The notes beneath the pieces were generated by a model, which saw nothing but the letters and a program-made list of their open reading frames with translations, searched no databases and was not told the origin of the DNA. Source: Echinometra lucunter (lineage: Eukaryota > Echinodermata > Echinoidea > Camarodonta > Echinometridae). From it: DNA of 64,000 bases. The stretch covers positions 4,055,435 through 4,119,434 of the forward strand of contig CM057157.1 in assembly GCA_029962745.1 (NCBI GenBank), given 5' to 3'. Of this stretch, positions 18,624 to 32,399 are shown piece by piece (within the stretch, counting starts at the first letter, position 1; each line of letters begins with the position of its first letter). Position numbers and translations under genes: made by a program.

Positions 18624-19020
18624 GCCATCTTTCTCTCTCTTTCCCTCTCTCTCTTGATGTATGTTTTGTTGCTCTGTCCTATTTATCTACCCTCCATAGA
18701 TCGTACTCTATAACCCCTCCCACCCCCTCCCACCCCCATCTCCCAGTAATTAGTACACTAATTGCATTATGGTAGCGTACCTTCATCGTTTACATTATGC
18801 GAGTCCTGATGATTATCCACTGCACACGAAGAAAATAATGTCGCCCTCTTTTGTTGCATACAATATGTAGTCCAATTGGGAGACAAAAGACGACGGTCAA
18901 AATAATGGATGCTATCAATACGTATCAGAAAATAAATAAAAAACTTAGGATATATTTGCCTAGGTCTTTACCTTTTGCTATCAGGAAAACATGAAAGCAG
19001 CGAGATAAATCAAATATCTA
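17777..19020. other. Intergenic with a (CT)n tract
   Basis: A (CT)n tract lies at about 18578-18654. A C-rich stretch follows at 18714-18742. No supported gene. Confidence 0.5.
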
Positions 19021-19024
19021 CAGT

Positions 19025-19565
19025 TAAAGAAAACTCAAACCCTCAACATGCTCAAGTTAAGTAGTTTTAAATCGAAGTTAAGACGGAATAAAACAGTGAG
19101 ATCAGCGACAATTCGATCGAATCGGAAAGAAAGTCATGTCTTTGTGAAATTTTCTGGTTTTGACACTGCCATATCTGTTGGTGATGGACAACTCTCAATA
19201 TATTTTGTACACAGAATTTCACACATTCTTTATTTTCTTGAAGAACACATGCTTTCGCTGTGTTTATTCCAGATATGTTGTGGACAAAATACTCCAACAT
19301 TATATATCTTGAGTTTTGCTTTAAAAATTAGCATTTCTTAAGCAAAATGAAAATGCTTGATCTTGTGTGTACAAAATATATTGAGAATTTCCATAAAACG
19401 ATGTCATCAATTGCTATGCTGGTGTAAAAAAGGTATATAGAAAATTTCATATAGCCATTTTTTTTTTTCATTCCGTGCCCATTTCAGTTCAAATTTTTGC
19501 TGATCTGTTTCATTCCGTCTTATAGCTACTTGACTTGATGGTTTGGATTTCCTTTTAATATAGAA
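19025..19565. repeat. Large decayed foldback element
   Basis: Four blocks pair in reverse complement in the correct order: caagttaagtag, aagacggaataaaacag, gatcagc and ctcaatatattttgtacac. The left copies lie at 19050-19215 and the right copies at 19365-19545. The open frame 19048-19341 sits inside it and is probably chance. Confidence 0.6.
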
Positions 19566-22180
19566 ATTTAACGCAGAGACATAGTCAGTGGGTGGTGGAT
19601 AGCGCTATAGACGAAGAATATTTAGTCTAAGGATTGCCAATATTATTTCTGTAAACGACAAATTCAATATAGTTACACTATCATTATCTTAGAAGTTACT
19701 CCTGGAATATGAAACAAGAAAGGTTTAAGTTTCATCGTCTTTCGGTGGTCACGAAAAAACATCGACCTAAAATAATGAACAGTCTCTCCAGTGATTTTTT
19801 TTTCGCCCAAACTTTGCAAAGACAGCAGCAGCCAACGGTAACTAATACCCTTGAGCTCTTTAAGTAAACTATCTGCAGAGCTTCTAAATTATTTGAGTCA
19901 ACTATGCCTCTTTTATGCAATCATAAAAACATATTATATCATGATTGTAATCCAGAGCTCTACCGTAAATTAGCTGCAGATTTTATACTATTGGAGAACA
20001 CTTACAAAATTTGCTTGACCCACCCTCCCCTCCTCCCCCCCCCCCCCCCCCGCCCAGAAAAAAAAATGGGTGAATCATATATCTCTAACTTAGAACTATC
20101 TGAAGTTTACCTTTTAAAAGGAAAGCCCATCAACATTTCTCAAGGAACAAGATGAAGCAGTCACGTTACTGACATTGTCACCCCTTTAAAATAGGTATGA
20201 ATAAATTATTACTAAAAGAATAAATTATCAATAAAATGTATTAAAAATTAAATGGATAAATGAACAGATAAACATTTTTACTATATTTTTTTCAGATAAC
20301 CAAGGAGAGGTTAGGGGTGGACCCCTAAACATGCGGACATCCTCCCATTTTACCCGTTATTCTCCTTTATTTCGAAGCCCTGCATTTATAAACTCTTATG
20401 AAAAAAAGGAGAAAAATAATAATAATTTTTTTAAAGTTTCCTTCATTTTCCAGGCCACCTCCCCCTTCCTGATTTCTCCTTTCTCTCAAACATAGCCAGC
20501 TACTTATATAAAAGGCCTTCACAAATATTATTTAGGATCTGGATCATTATGCAAAGGGCAAAGTATGAAAATAGAGTGATCTAAGCTTTGTTAGTTGATA
20601 TTTCAATGTAACATTTTAATTCAAAGCCTCAATATGAAAAGAATAAAGGTTTTAAGATGAAGGGAGAAATAAACTACTGGTATATGCAAATGAAATGAAT
20701 ATACCTCCCGGATTGTTTGGCACTTGTTGGAATGCTGATTTTCCTGATGATCATGATATCTTTATTTGCTAACACAGAATTCAAAGTGCACACATCACGT
20801 GCTGCTCGTCAAGAGGAAGTTAGTTTGTTTCATGAATGGGAACAACCCCTTTTGTTTAAATGTTGGTTTACCAGGTATATCTTTATCTGTTTCATTTGCT
20901 GATAAAGAGTTTGAAATGAATTCACGTTTGTTCGGTGTGCCTGATAGTTGGGTCAGAATGTCTGGAAAGAGAGCACTGTGATAGAATTAGAATAATCACC
21001 TGTATTAGAGTAAAGTTCTGTGCTCGCAGCTGCTGCAGCTAGCTCTGTTTTGAGTTATCTAGCGCCATCTTCTGATTGTTCATGTATAGCCATTGACGTC
21101 AATAACTGTTTAGTCATTCATGAATGCAAACACTCGTCTCTTGCCATCGTGTACACACTGACTGGGAGTTGTAGTATTAAAAGCAACTAAATATAGCTCA
21201 GTCGTAATCAATGGATAGCATTTCTCATGCATACATTTAGGCTTGGTTAACCATACACTATACAGATACTTAATTTATGCAAATTTTTACCATCGTAACT
21301 TTATAAAAGAATCTGATGCTGCAAAAATATACAATAATATGAGCACATTTTATTTTCATCAATAGGCCTACATAGGGCCCATTTCTCGTTTCACATTGTC
21401 ACGGTCCACATCACACTATTTAGTACTTCTCTTTTTTTTTGCCATGGGAGATTAATACATCTAGATGATTAATGCTCACAGTTCGTTGTACTGTTACAGT
21501 TAAGTTACATAGTATGGTTTCGATTCAAGTTCTTTGATAACAAGGAATGTAATATGATTTCTAGAAATATTATATGGGTGGTCTACAGAGCTAAGGGGAG
21601 ATTCGGCGAGGCGAGAAACCACAAAAATTTGGCGGGAGTTCTTTGTGCGCAATGTGTATGGCACAGTGCCAGACGCAGACGATGCTGCTGTTATTAGTCG
21701 ATAGCTCCAAATATCGATCAGTTGAAACTCGGAAGTTCTTTCTCGTTGTAAGAGGAAAGTATGCGGTACTTGAAGACCATCATAATGATGCATTCCAAGG
21801 CGAGACAGAGGAACAATAGGGCGGTGACCGTTATATTCATGAGATAAAGAAATGGGGGGGGGGGGGAGGAGGGTCTTTTGTTCCAATCGTATGGTCTGTA
21901 GACTGGGGAAATTCCACGCTATAGAAAATGAGATGGGCCAACACTAATCCTTTGTGTTTGTCGCAAAGCTGTACAGCGGCCGGTGGGCCTACATCAATTA
22001 TAAAGTACACGGTTAAAACCCCCTCCCCCTCCTCATAGCAATCTAATCAAATAAAAATGGCTGTTGACATCTTATGATCTCGTTTGAATTTTGGGAGGGA
22101 ACATAGTTTATATGCAATTTTTGTTCAAGTTTTAGTTATACTTTGATAATGACTATACTGTATGATAATAAGAATAGAAT
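19566..22180. other. Intergenic, no secure gene
   Basis: A C run lies at 20035-20051 and a G run at about 21855-21866. A short ORF with a hydrophobic start lies at 20732-20874. The sequence around 21560-21840 is GC-richer than its surroundings and includes the motif tttggcggga at 21628. No exon structure could be supported. Confidence 0.4.
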
Positions 22181-22237
22181 AATGATGACAACGACAACAA
22201 CAACAACAATAAAAACAAAAACAACAACAACAACAAC

Positions 22238-22283
<46 letters not shown>

Positions 22284-22349
22284 TAATGATAATGATATAA
22301 TGATAATGATAATGATAATGATGATGATGACGATAATATTAATGATAAA

Positions 22350-22387
<38 letters not shown>

Positions 22388-22388
22388 A

Positions 22389-22426
<38 letters not shown>

Positions 22427-22444
22427 AATGATAATAATGATAAA

Positions 22445-22488
<44 letters not shown>

Positions 22489-22490
22489 AA
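22181..22490. repeat. Compound trinucleotide array (CAA, AAT, ATG)
   Basis: A caa-rich start grades into (aat)n, (aatgat)n and then (gat)n blocks. The open frame on the minus strand encodes only His or Ile/Val runs. Confidence 0.95.
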
Positions 22491-25400
22491 TCTGGACTTA
22501 TGTAGGGCATATAGTTTTTACATCGTTATGTGTATTTTGAATATTGTGGTTGAAGAGATAGGGTTATTATTGGTAGAGATATTTTATATTCTAGCTCTTA
22601 TACCCAGAAGAGTGAGAAAAAATTATATTGTTATTTTCATATCATTATATGAGAAAATGATATTTTTTTCTGTGAATAAATGCTGAACTACGTCTTTACA
22701 ACAAAGCAAAACTGTTCAACAAAAAAGTTGAAATATTCAGGATTATGACCGCTGAAATAATAAGTCTATACTACGTAAACATAATAAGATATCAAGTGAT
22801 CGGAGTATAATTCTATTTTAGTCCAAGTCAGTTCACGTTCAGGTTATTTTATTCACCATTATTTTGCAATCATAAACATAGACATAAACGGTCAATACAG
22901 TGTATAACAGAAAATAAAAACAATGACAGTACTAGTAAAAATGATGTATTTCATAGTTTAATAAAGAAATCCGTGAAGGTTAAATGATCCCACCCTTTTA
23001 ATTTCAGACACTGTTATCATTACACTAGATTAAATTGAAAGGGAAAAGTCTAGTATTATAAAGGCAATATTCCGAAATGCTATCAAGTTCACCGACGTAC
23101 TATTTTGAAAAACTTCAGTAAATCAGAAGTTTTACCATTGAATTCAACTGTAACACTTTCTCTAAAAACGGAATCACTAATTAACGAGTTCATCTATTAA
23201 TTTGCCCCAAATTCGGTAATTCATTCAATTTTGTGAAGTTGTCTACGGGTAGTACCAAACGATTTGAACACCGATCGATTTGAATAGATGCCATGCATGT
23301 CACTGACCGCTGGTTAAACAATAAAATCTCAATAAAACAACAAGACAGAAAGAAAGGTTTCTATGTACACCAAAAGAGGTTACGTAACATTCCTCTCCGG
23401 TGACTTGTTCGGTATAAATCTTAAAAGCAAATAAAAGGGTCCCCTTTATGATGATATAACTGATGCCACAGGATATATTGGGCCTGATTTTTTTTAATAT
23501 GGCTAATAACTTTTATCAGTTCTCCGAATCATTCTGACACGTCATGTGTTTTTTTTTTTTTTTTTTTTTTTTGCCCTTGAATAGCCTGTATTATTTCGGG
23601 TGTACTTTCAAGACGAATCACAATAAGAATTTGAATCCAATAACGATCTCTTCGTCCGAAACAATTTTTCGTCACTCTTTCCATAATTGTATTTTCTAGT
23701 CTACGCTTCTGGGGTTCTTAGTGGTGGACGAAACATGATTTTTAAAAGATATTTTTTGCTTGTCAGCTAGCAGCTGGACCCCTCCTAATCTATTTTTTTG
23801 GGGGGATAGCAATCCCCTCCCCCCCCCCCCCGAAAAAAAGAAAATGCCCCACTAGGCCACTGCTTGTTGGATATTTCGTTGTGTTTTGCTGATAGTATGA
23901 AAAATAGTGTCAGGAGACAGAATGAACTTTGACCCGCTATCAGACCATCTCATTGATGACTAATGGTCTTATTAATATGGCTTTCACACCATGTTGAAAC
24001 CACAGTCAGTACCATAACGAGGGATTACGTATTAGTTATCTAGCTGTACATAATGAATTATATTGATTGTAATAATGTATGATCGTAGTATTGTCTGTAT
24101 AATCTTTTACTATATAAGAATTAATGTAATGTAATAGACAATAATTATCAGATCAAGTAAAGTAGTAGAATGAAGCTAAGTATGTATATTCTAAGTTCAT
24201 GCTGCGTATGCAATGTTTATATATATGTATATTATTACTCATGTATACGCATTTCATAGTTTGTATGTTTGTCATTCAGATTATTTTACCGCGAACTCTT
24301 CCATCCATACAATCAACATAATTATTTACCTCAGGATGTACATGTAAATAACACCCCCTACAGTTTATTTGAAATGATGACAATGATAATAATCATGAAT
24401 GTGATGATTATAATGACCGATGATATTAATAATTAAATGGGAATTTTTACTTTTCAATTGTACCTGAGCAATAACAGCACTTTAATAAAAGTTCGACAAT
24501 GGACAGAAATTCCGTATCACATGAGAAGCGGAGGATATATAATACATTGCTGCATGGTTCGAGGCCTCTCTTATGCAATCATAGAAACATTTTAATACAT
24601 CATGACTGTAATCCATTTTGTAATCATGTTATTCCTACACGTGTATGTTAGGCGTGACCTATAACACTTTGCACATCTGACCATAAGCCCCCATAACAGC
24701 ACGATCACCGATCAATATTTAGGCTGTTGTGTCTACCGAGGGGGTCTATTGATTTTATGCAGTTTTTATACAAGTCATCAGTGAGCATGCTGTATGGAAC
24801 TGAATCGATTGGAATTGTTTGTTTATGGGTATTCTCGTATAAAAAAAATAGATGTTCGAATGTCAGGGATAAACAAACTAAGCGCCCCTGTCAAAGGTTA
24901 TCCACTGGCAAAACAGTGGCAATATGAATATCTGTAGACTGTATTATCCATTTGAATTTTGGCATATTTTCCAACAATAATATTGTATATCTATGTAGCG
25001 CATGTCGTGGATAATTCGATGCGCTTTTCAATGTAGAACCACGAGTTATATTCGATTTCAAACTCACATAAGGCATTGTGCACCATCTCCACTTCGAAAC
25101 TAGCATTCCTACCATGTCACACTGTTCACATGCATGTAGGGCAATGGGAAAACAGTCTTGTTGGCTGATCCCTTATTCATCATTCTTGCAATTAAGTTAT
25201 ATTTTGTTTCATGACGGTATCTTTTCCCATGCAAACAGGCAAACATATATAACTGCCTAAAATATTACTGTTTTGATATGTTTGCCCCATAACAAAAGCA
25301 TGATGGTATAAGATCCGCATACCATCACGTCGTTATCTGCAAATTTACACGTGAACTTCCGTTTATTAAACTGAAGTGCATTAATTGACTGGAAGTGAAT

Positions 25401-27190
25401 TGCACTGAAATGGATCATTTACTCATTTTATTTCATTACTCAAATTGTTGGATACCGTCCATGCATATCCCGATGGTGTATGCCCAGAAATGCCGTGTCA
25501 CGCCAAGTCTCTGAAAAAAAAAACCCCGTACACTGGTACTCTGGTCGAGTTTTAGCAAGGAAATGATTGAGGGTATATTAATAGAGCGCTAGCGCAGGCC
25601 TGATACTTCCCAAACTTTCCAGTATAAATGACACGCGCGTACAATAGTCATTAATTATATTATAATTCCTATCTTGTAACACACAATATTTTGTATTTCA
25701 TCTTTTCATACTACACTGCCACAGGATAGTTAAAGGACCTACGTGCACACCTTAGTGTATGATCTGCACAAGATATACTGTAAATAGTTAGGGCTTTTTT
25801 ATGTTTTTGGTGGATATAACTACCAAAGATTAACTTCTTCATAATACTTTTGGACATAATATTGTTGACACCAGAATTCTTCAACTATTAAAATCAGTGC
25901 AAAGAAAGAGTCTGGTATGCAGGGTTTTTTGTGTGAGTGATAAGGTCAAGAAACTATGCTCTTTTAGAGTTAGTCAAATCGACGCTTTTCATAGTGCGTG
26001 CACGCTATCCATGGTTCATGCTTAGTCCCAACTGCCACTGACTTGTTACATAATATATACTTTCATTCCATTCATCAAGACGAAATCAATAACACAACAT
26101 AGCATCATGCAACATAATAGCTTTTTCATAACATAGAATAGCCCAAAATATTTGAAATAGGCAAATACTGTAAGTATTACAGTATGCCATTACGTAACAA
26201 AGAGTAGCATGCAAAACTTATTGTCCACCCATTACAACAAAACATTAATATGAAGAGAACTCACATTTCTACAACTTAAAATGTTAGCAGAGATTTTATC
26301 CAGTATAGTTAACATGATAAAAGGTTTATAGGAGGGGCTGCGCAGTGAATGAGTAAATGGGTGAAGAAAATAATGTGGGGGTGTACCCTGATTATCTATC
26401 ATTGATAAACAGATCTCTAAAGGCTGTACTTTGTTTACTGAATGATTATCGCCATACAACATAATCTGTTATTATATAAATTTATGAAAGTATTCGTTAC
26501 AAACACGACTACATCAGTGCAGTACTAGAGTATATTATTCTATTTATGTATATTCATTCGTGTTTATAAGTGGAATTTCATTCTGAAAGGTGATATGAAA
26601 TGAGAGTACTACCTCGATCTATTTAGAGTTTCAAATGTACAATGGTTGAGTACAAGGCCATTGGGTCTTTATGAATATTTTTGTCGAGTTGCTCTCTTTG
26701 CAGACTGAAATAGAAATTAGAATGATGAAGTCTGTTAAACCCTCATGGCCTTGATCTAAACATATTTACAGAGTTCAAGTGGAAAAGAAAATAGAGTATA
26801 ATCAATTTTGGAATTAGACCTACCCATTCCATGAATTTGATTGAGCCTTATATGAGTGAGGTAGAGTTTGTTTTCTTTACAAACTCGTGTTTCATGATGA
26901 AAAAAGGATTTTCGATTTTTTATTAAAAAAATATACATAAAAAGCCTCGGAAGCAATGTAGACGTCTTTTGTTCGAGCCGACACGGTGCACTGGGTTGTT
27001 TGAATATAATTTGTAGTAAAAAAAATGTGTACAAAATATTGCTTGATCAACAATTATACCAACAGTAAATCAGGTGATGCCCGAACTGGGTGTTACAATC
27101 AAAATTCAAGTCTATTTTGCTTAGTGTAATAATCTAAATTGATATATGATGTATAGGCATATAAACCTAATGGATTAGGAATCTTATAGA
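22491..27190. other. 4.7 kb gene-free stretch
   Basis: AT-rich sequence with a T run (23550-23572), a C run (23819-23832) and a short segment at about 24980-25035. That segment resembles the tail-side body of SINE family B (tatgtagcgcatgtcg, gatgcgctttt). A small palindrome, tactgtaagtattacagta, is at 26167-26185. No supported coding. Confidence 0.5.
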
Positions 27191-27196
27191 TTAGTT

Positions 27197-28041
27197 AGTG
27201 GCAGTAGTAGTAGTGGTAGTGGTAGTAGTGGTAGTAGTAGTAGTAGTAGTAGTGGTAGTAGTGGTAGTAGTAGTAGTAGTGGTAGTAGTGGTAGTAGTAG
27301 TAATAGTAATAGAAGTAGGAGTATATTATAATAGTAGTGGTAGTAGTGGTGGTGGTAATAGTAGTAGTCGTATTAGTAGTAGCGGTAGTAGTGGTAGTAG
27401 TGGTAGTAGTAGCGGTAGCAGTGGTGGTAGTAGCGGTAGTAGCGGTAGTAGTAGTAGTGGTAGCAGCAGTGGTAGTAGTAGCGGTAGTAGTAGCGGTAGC
27501 AGTGGTGGTAGTAGCGGTAGTAGCAGTGGTAGTAGTAGTGGTAGCAGCAGTGGTAATAGTAGCGGTAGTGGTGGAAGTAGCGGTAGTAGCAGTCGTAGTG
27601 GTAGTAGCAGCGGTAGCAGCAGTCGTAGTAGTCGTAGCAGTCGTAGTAGTGGTAGTAGTCGTAGTAGTATTAGTAGCAGCGGTAGCAGTCGTAGTAGTCG
27701 TAGCAGCCGTAGCAGCAGTAGCAGTCGTAGTAGTCGTAGCAGCCGTAGCAGCAGTAGTAGTAGTCGTAGCAGTCGTAGTAGTGGTAGTAGTCGTAGTAGC
27801 GGTAGCAGTCGTAGTAGTATTACTAGCAGTGGTAGTAGTCGTAGTAGTCGTAGTAGCGGTAGTAGCAGTGGTAGTAGTAGTGGTCGTAGTCGTAGTAGTC
27901 GTAGTAGTCGTAGAGGTAGTAGTCGTAGTAGCGGTAGTAGCAGTGGTAGTAGTAGTGGTAGTAGTCGTAGTCGTAGTAGTCGTAGTAGTCGTAGTAGTCG
28001 TAGTAGTCGTAGAGGTAGTAGTCGTAGTAGCGGTAGTAGTG

Positions 28042-28076
<35 letters not shown>

Positions 28077-28546
28077 CGTAGTAATCGTAGTAGTAGCAGT
28101 AGTAGTGGTGGTAGTAGTAGTGGTGGTGGTGGTAGTAGTAGCAGTAGTAGTGGTAGCAGCGGTAGTAGTAGTAGTAGAAGTAGTAGTAGCAGTAGTAGTA
28201 GCAGTAGCAGTCGTAGTCGTAGTAGTAGTAGTAGCAGTAGTAGTAGTAGCAGTAGCAGTCGTAGTCGTAGTAGTAGTAGCAGTAGTAGCAGTGGTAGTAG
28301 TCGTAGTAGTAGTAGCAGTCCTAGTGGTAGTAGTGGTAGTAGTCGTAGTAGTCGTAGTAGTCGTAGTAGTATTAGTAGCAGTGGTAGTAGTCGTAGTAGT
28401 CGTAGTAGTAGTATTAGTAGCAGTGGTAGTAGTCGTAGTAGTCGTAGTAGTCGTAGTAGCAGTGGTAGCAGTCGTAGTAGTCGTAGTAGTAGTAGTAGTG
28501 GTAGCAGTGGTAGTAGTCGTAGTAGTAGTGGTAGTAGTAGTAGTAT
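27197..28546. repeat. 1.35-kb imperfect (AGT)n array
   Basis: The array is built of agt with ggt, agc, cgt and rare att variants, in phase throughout. Three frames are open for over 400 codons, reading Ser/Gly/Arg, Val/Ala or, on the minus strand, Thr/Ala. This is the expected behaviour of an uninterrupted trinucleotide repeat, not evidence of a protein. Confidence 0.97.
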
Positions 28547-30591
28547 ATTTCACTTGATATTTAATAATGATATTGAACTATCGTATTCTTGAACTTGATG
28601 CTTAATTACAGATCTGCACTCAGATCGATGAAAAAAAAATTGTTTTGTTGTTGTTGTTGCTGTTTTGTTCGGCGGTTGTTGTCTTCTTTGTTTTCGTCGT
28701 TACCCTTTCCATTGTAAATGAAAACACCCAAAGGCCAAACTGATATGAAAGCACTCAGCACAAGGATGGGTGGGTATGAGCTAATAAAGTTTGGAAAACT
28801 CCTTTTACGTCACGTCGTGAAGATTTAGAAATCGGTCCACTTCACTGAATAGCTGAATGTTTACTTATGGTGTTGACGCTTCTATCACACTCACACCCGT
28901 GACATACCATACAGGTACTGAAAATCCAAAGAAATATCAAGGAATACACGATTATCAAAAAATCTAAAGAAAGAGAGAGGCGGACAGAAAGAAAGACAGA
29001 CATTCCAACGTACAGAAGGATGGCTTCTACTTGTTCCATCGTGTCTTATCAGCTGGATACTCATTCCTTCGAGCTTGGAAGCCTTTTTTTTTTTTTTTAA
29101 TGCTGTTGTTGCTGTTGTTGTTGTTGTTTAGTGCTGGGTTTTTTTTTTTTTTTTGGGGGGGGGTTCGTTTTTCTTTTTCAAAAATCAAAATTGTGCCAAG
29201 TGAAGGACTTTTAAAAAACCCGAATACATTTGTGCCAATTTTGTTTCTCAAATAATCATCATCTTTTGCGGCGAGCATGCATATGTATACCTACTATTAT
29301 AAGACTTGCAGAAGCCGTGACAAAAACTATCTCCAAAAGGAGAGGAAGATGATGCTGGGAGGGAAATGAAAGGAAAAGTTCTCTGGGTCAGCTTGAGAAT
29401 AAAGAATTGAGGGGATTACCTTCATTTATCATGGAAATCTTTTTTTAAAGGCTGGGAAACCAAACAAGGAGATTTTACATAACATCAATCTAAATATACA
29501 CTTTTACTGACGTCATACAGGAGACATATCTACCAGTTACCCGCTGTCTAGTCCTATAGGTGGAGTTATGGTGGTGGACTTATTACATAATCGGTACTCA
29601 TCAGGTTTTTACTATTTGAAACCTTTTTACATGTCCAGGATGGTCCCACCTTGCAATGTTTGTGAATGTGATAAATGCTTGTATGATGACTCAGCCAAAT
29701 GCCAGCTCGTACCAAATTGGGATTCAACAACACTTTAAACATGTCATCACGGATGAAAATAATGAATTGTGACCCTATATGATGTGAATTAACATACTTT
29801 TGAGCTTTGACAATGTAATGTTGATTGGCAATATGAGGCTTTTTCAATGCAAACAAAAAACAACAACAAACAAACATTCCCCTTTTTGTACATGTATATT
29901 CTCTGTCAACAGTAACTCAGAGGTAAGATCTAGAGTCAGTGATCAATAGATTGTCCCCCCCCCCCCCCCACGGTCTTTGTCTTGAATCACCCTCATATTG
30001 AAGAAAAAAAAAAAGACTCCCGCATGAATGTTTGTTGAGGGTGAACCTGTTTCGCATTTGGGATTATTAACATATTTGATCAATAATTGTTTGAATGATA
30101 TATGATCAGTCCTGTATTAATACACTACAGACACGACAGAGGCCTGGGCAAAACAACCCCCCCCCCCCCCCCCCCCTCTTCTCGCCTCCAGTAACAGAGT
30201 TCATCAAATAGCTGCATGAGCTGAATGCAAAGCCTTCCTTACGAAAATATATCTGGGGAAACTGGAAGTAGGGGGTTAATCCACTTCCTATCCTCTCCTT
30301 CCCACCCCAACCCACCCCACCCCTCTCCCTCCATACCTTCCTCACCATTCTCTACATCCTGTCTTTCTTGATTGAGATCCCGTTGATCCATTGAACTTGT
30401 GAGAATCATCTTCCTTGTGAAAGTACCAGTGATGACCTATGATGACCTCGAAGTGTTACTTTCATAAGGTCGTAACCGATACTAGACATATCACATGTAC
30501 CATGCCTCAGTTCGTTTTCACCGACTCATGATATTACTTATTCATCACAAAGCTAGAATCACGAATAATATTCATACAAATTCGATCAAAA
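28547..30591. other. Intergenic, nothing recognised
   Basis: Contains homopolymer runs (T at 29083-29098, T then G at 29140-29163, C at 29946-29959 and 30157-30177). No supported gene. Confidence 0.5.
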
Positions 30592-30831
30592 CCGGGCATG
30601 TTGGCTCAATTGATAGAGCGTCCGCCTCATGAACGGGAGGTCGCGGGTTCGATCCCCGGTCGAGTCATACCAAAGACCAAATGGGACCTTCTGCCTTCTA
30701 GCCAGGCGCTCGGCATATAAGAATAGAGAAGGGTAATAATAACATATTATGTTATGCAGGGCCCGGTGGGAGAGCAGTTGAAAAACTGAAGTGGCTACCC
30801 TGGGTAAATAAGACGTTATTATTATTGTTAA
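30592..30831 (+). mobile_element. SINE (family A), full length, tRNA head
   Basis: The head ccgggcatgttggctcaatt, the A-box core gatagagcg and the B box gggttcgatcccc are intact. The body ends gggtaaataagacg and is followed by an (ATT)n tail. It aligns end to end with the reverse complement of 11889-12140. The supposed acceptor stem does not pair, so it is not a working tRNA gene. Confidence 0.9.
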
Positions 30832-30987
30832 AATATTGACCCACACACTATTCCGGTATACGCACAATTACATGGTTAACAACTATTTCATTTGTTTCAT
30901 AATATGTTTCTAATTTCAAGGTTCACTCTTTAGGCCTACACCTTCTTCGCTGTCGTTTTTTAAGGGAGTCCATGCAAGTAGGTCAAT

Positions 30988-31276
30988 TATAGTTTGGGGT
31001 CCGCCCACTTGACCGAAGGACCGCGAGACCGAAGGCCCGCGAGGCCGACTTTTCTCGTATCGTATTTTCTTTCATCAAAAATAATGCGCCATCGGTATAA
31101 TTATGTCTCCTTTAGCATGTTTAGTCCCCGTTTCCGGATGTCCCACACCTTCAGCGAAAAACTTTCCGCTGCCCTTCAGAGCGGTGTGACATTATAGATT
31201 ACAATTTGCTATAATCGGTCTCGCGGGCCCTCGGTCTCGCGGGCCTTCGGTGAAGTGTGTTGTCGCCTATAGTTTG
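30988..31276. mobile_element. Non-autonomous DNA transposon with 9-bp target duplication (short copy)
   Basis: The element spans 30997-31267 (271 bp) and is flanked by tatagtttg at 30988-30996 and 31268-31276. The termini gggtccgcccacttgacc and ...ggtgaagtgtgttgtcgcc are imperfect inverted repeats. Each end carries tandem copies of the 16-mer gaccgaaggcccgcga. The 9-bp duplication suggests the Mutator-like superfamily. There is no coding capacity. Confidence 0.85.
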
Positions 31277-32361
31277 ACAAATCTGATAACATCAGAAGAC
31301 ATCCGACATCACGATCACGATCGTCAAGAAAGCGCGCGAAAGCTCGTATCTTCTGTACAGCTCTGCATCGTCTTCGATTAAAAAGAAAATGAAGAGTGGG
31401 ATGAAATAAGGGAATAATTGGTCATGGCTCCACATTGCTACAGTATAAGTCGTCATGTGACATTGTTTTGAATTAATCATTCTGTAAAATTAACACTTTT
31501 GGAAGAGTGTGTGAGAGGTTGGGCAATTAGGAATGTCGTACCATGCATTAACAGGGACTTGTAAATCGCGCCAGACCATTAAGTGACAGTTATAGTACTA
31601 TAGTAGCCAGCCTTTATGATTATGATATTTGCATCAAAGAAATAACAATTTACCTTTGGAACAATTAACTAACGGATCAGTCAGCTGGATGACCCAAACG
31701 ATAGGTTACGGTATCGTACCACCTTTTACAATTGGGGTCATAAATTTTATAGCTACTGCTACCGCATGATCATATAACGTACATGTACAGTGAGATATGA
31801 TTACTTTCTTACCGTTATATTCCACATGATCGTCTGACAGACTGACATTTTTTCAGGGGCCATGCGGACATAATATTTGTCTCTCACTTTCATCATTATC
31901 GCTGAATCCAAATGATAATCATCATAGTACAGTTTGGAGGAAATGTTTGGGGTCAGTGATAGTGAGGGAGAAGAGAAGAGAGGGGGCAGAGAGATACGGG
32001 AATATAACGTGGATAACGGGAATGAAAGAACACGATAATGGAATACATAATGTTTTTACCAACAGACACATCAGAGGAGAAACAGAGTGAGACAGAGGGG
32101 GGGGGGGGGAGAGAAGATAGGGGATATCGCTCAGCAGGTGTATTAGGTGGTGTGCTGACAAAGCTATGCTTTGAATAATTCTGAAATAGAATACCATATA
32201 GATGCCAAGTTATCTTGTGTCGCTGAGTCACCTTTTCTACAGATTTGACTTGACGGTGTCCTTAAGTGAACCCTACTTGACCTCAATCGTCAACCAACCC
32301 AAACATTGGTCTCTGCACACCCCCCTCTCTCTCTCTCTCTCTCCCATCTCTCTCTCTCTCT

Positions 32362-32399
<38 letters not shown>

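Noticed and set aside
21500..21886. 128-codon ORF on the minus strand as a gene
   Set aside because: It starts in a G/C-run region, shows no domain, and has no convincing exon boundaries.
27197..28546. CRISPR-like regular repeat
   Set aside because: The array is a simple trinucleotide repeat without unique spacers, and the DNA is clearly eukaryotic.
27195..28592. Three ORFs of over 400 codons as a Ser/Arg- or Thr-rich protein gene
   Set aside because: An in-phase AGT array is necessarily open in several frames; no flanking unique coding sequence or splice context is present.
30592..30667. Functional tRNA gene at the head of the 30.6-kb SINE
   Set aside because: A and B boxes are good, but the presumed acceptor stem does not pair and the sequence continues into the SINE body shared with another copy.
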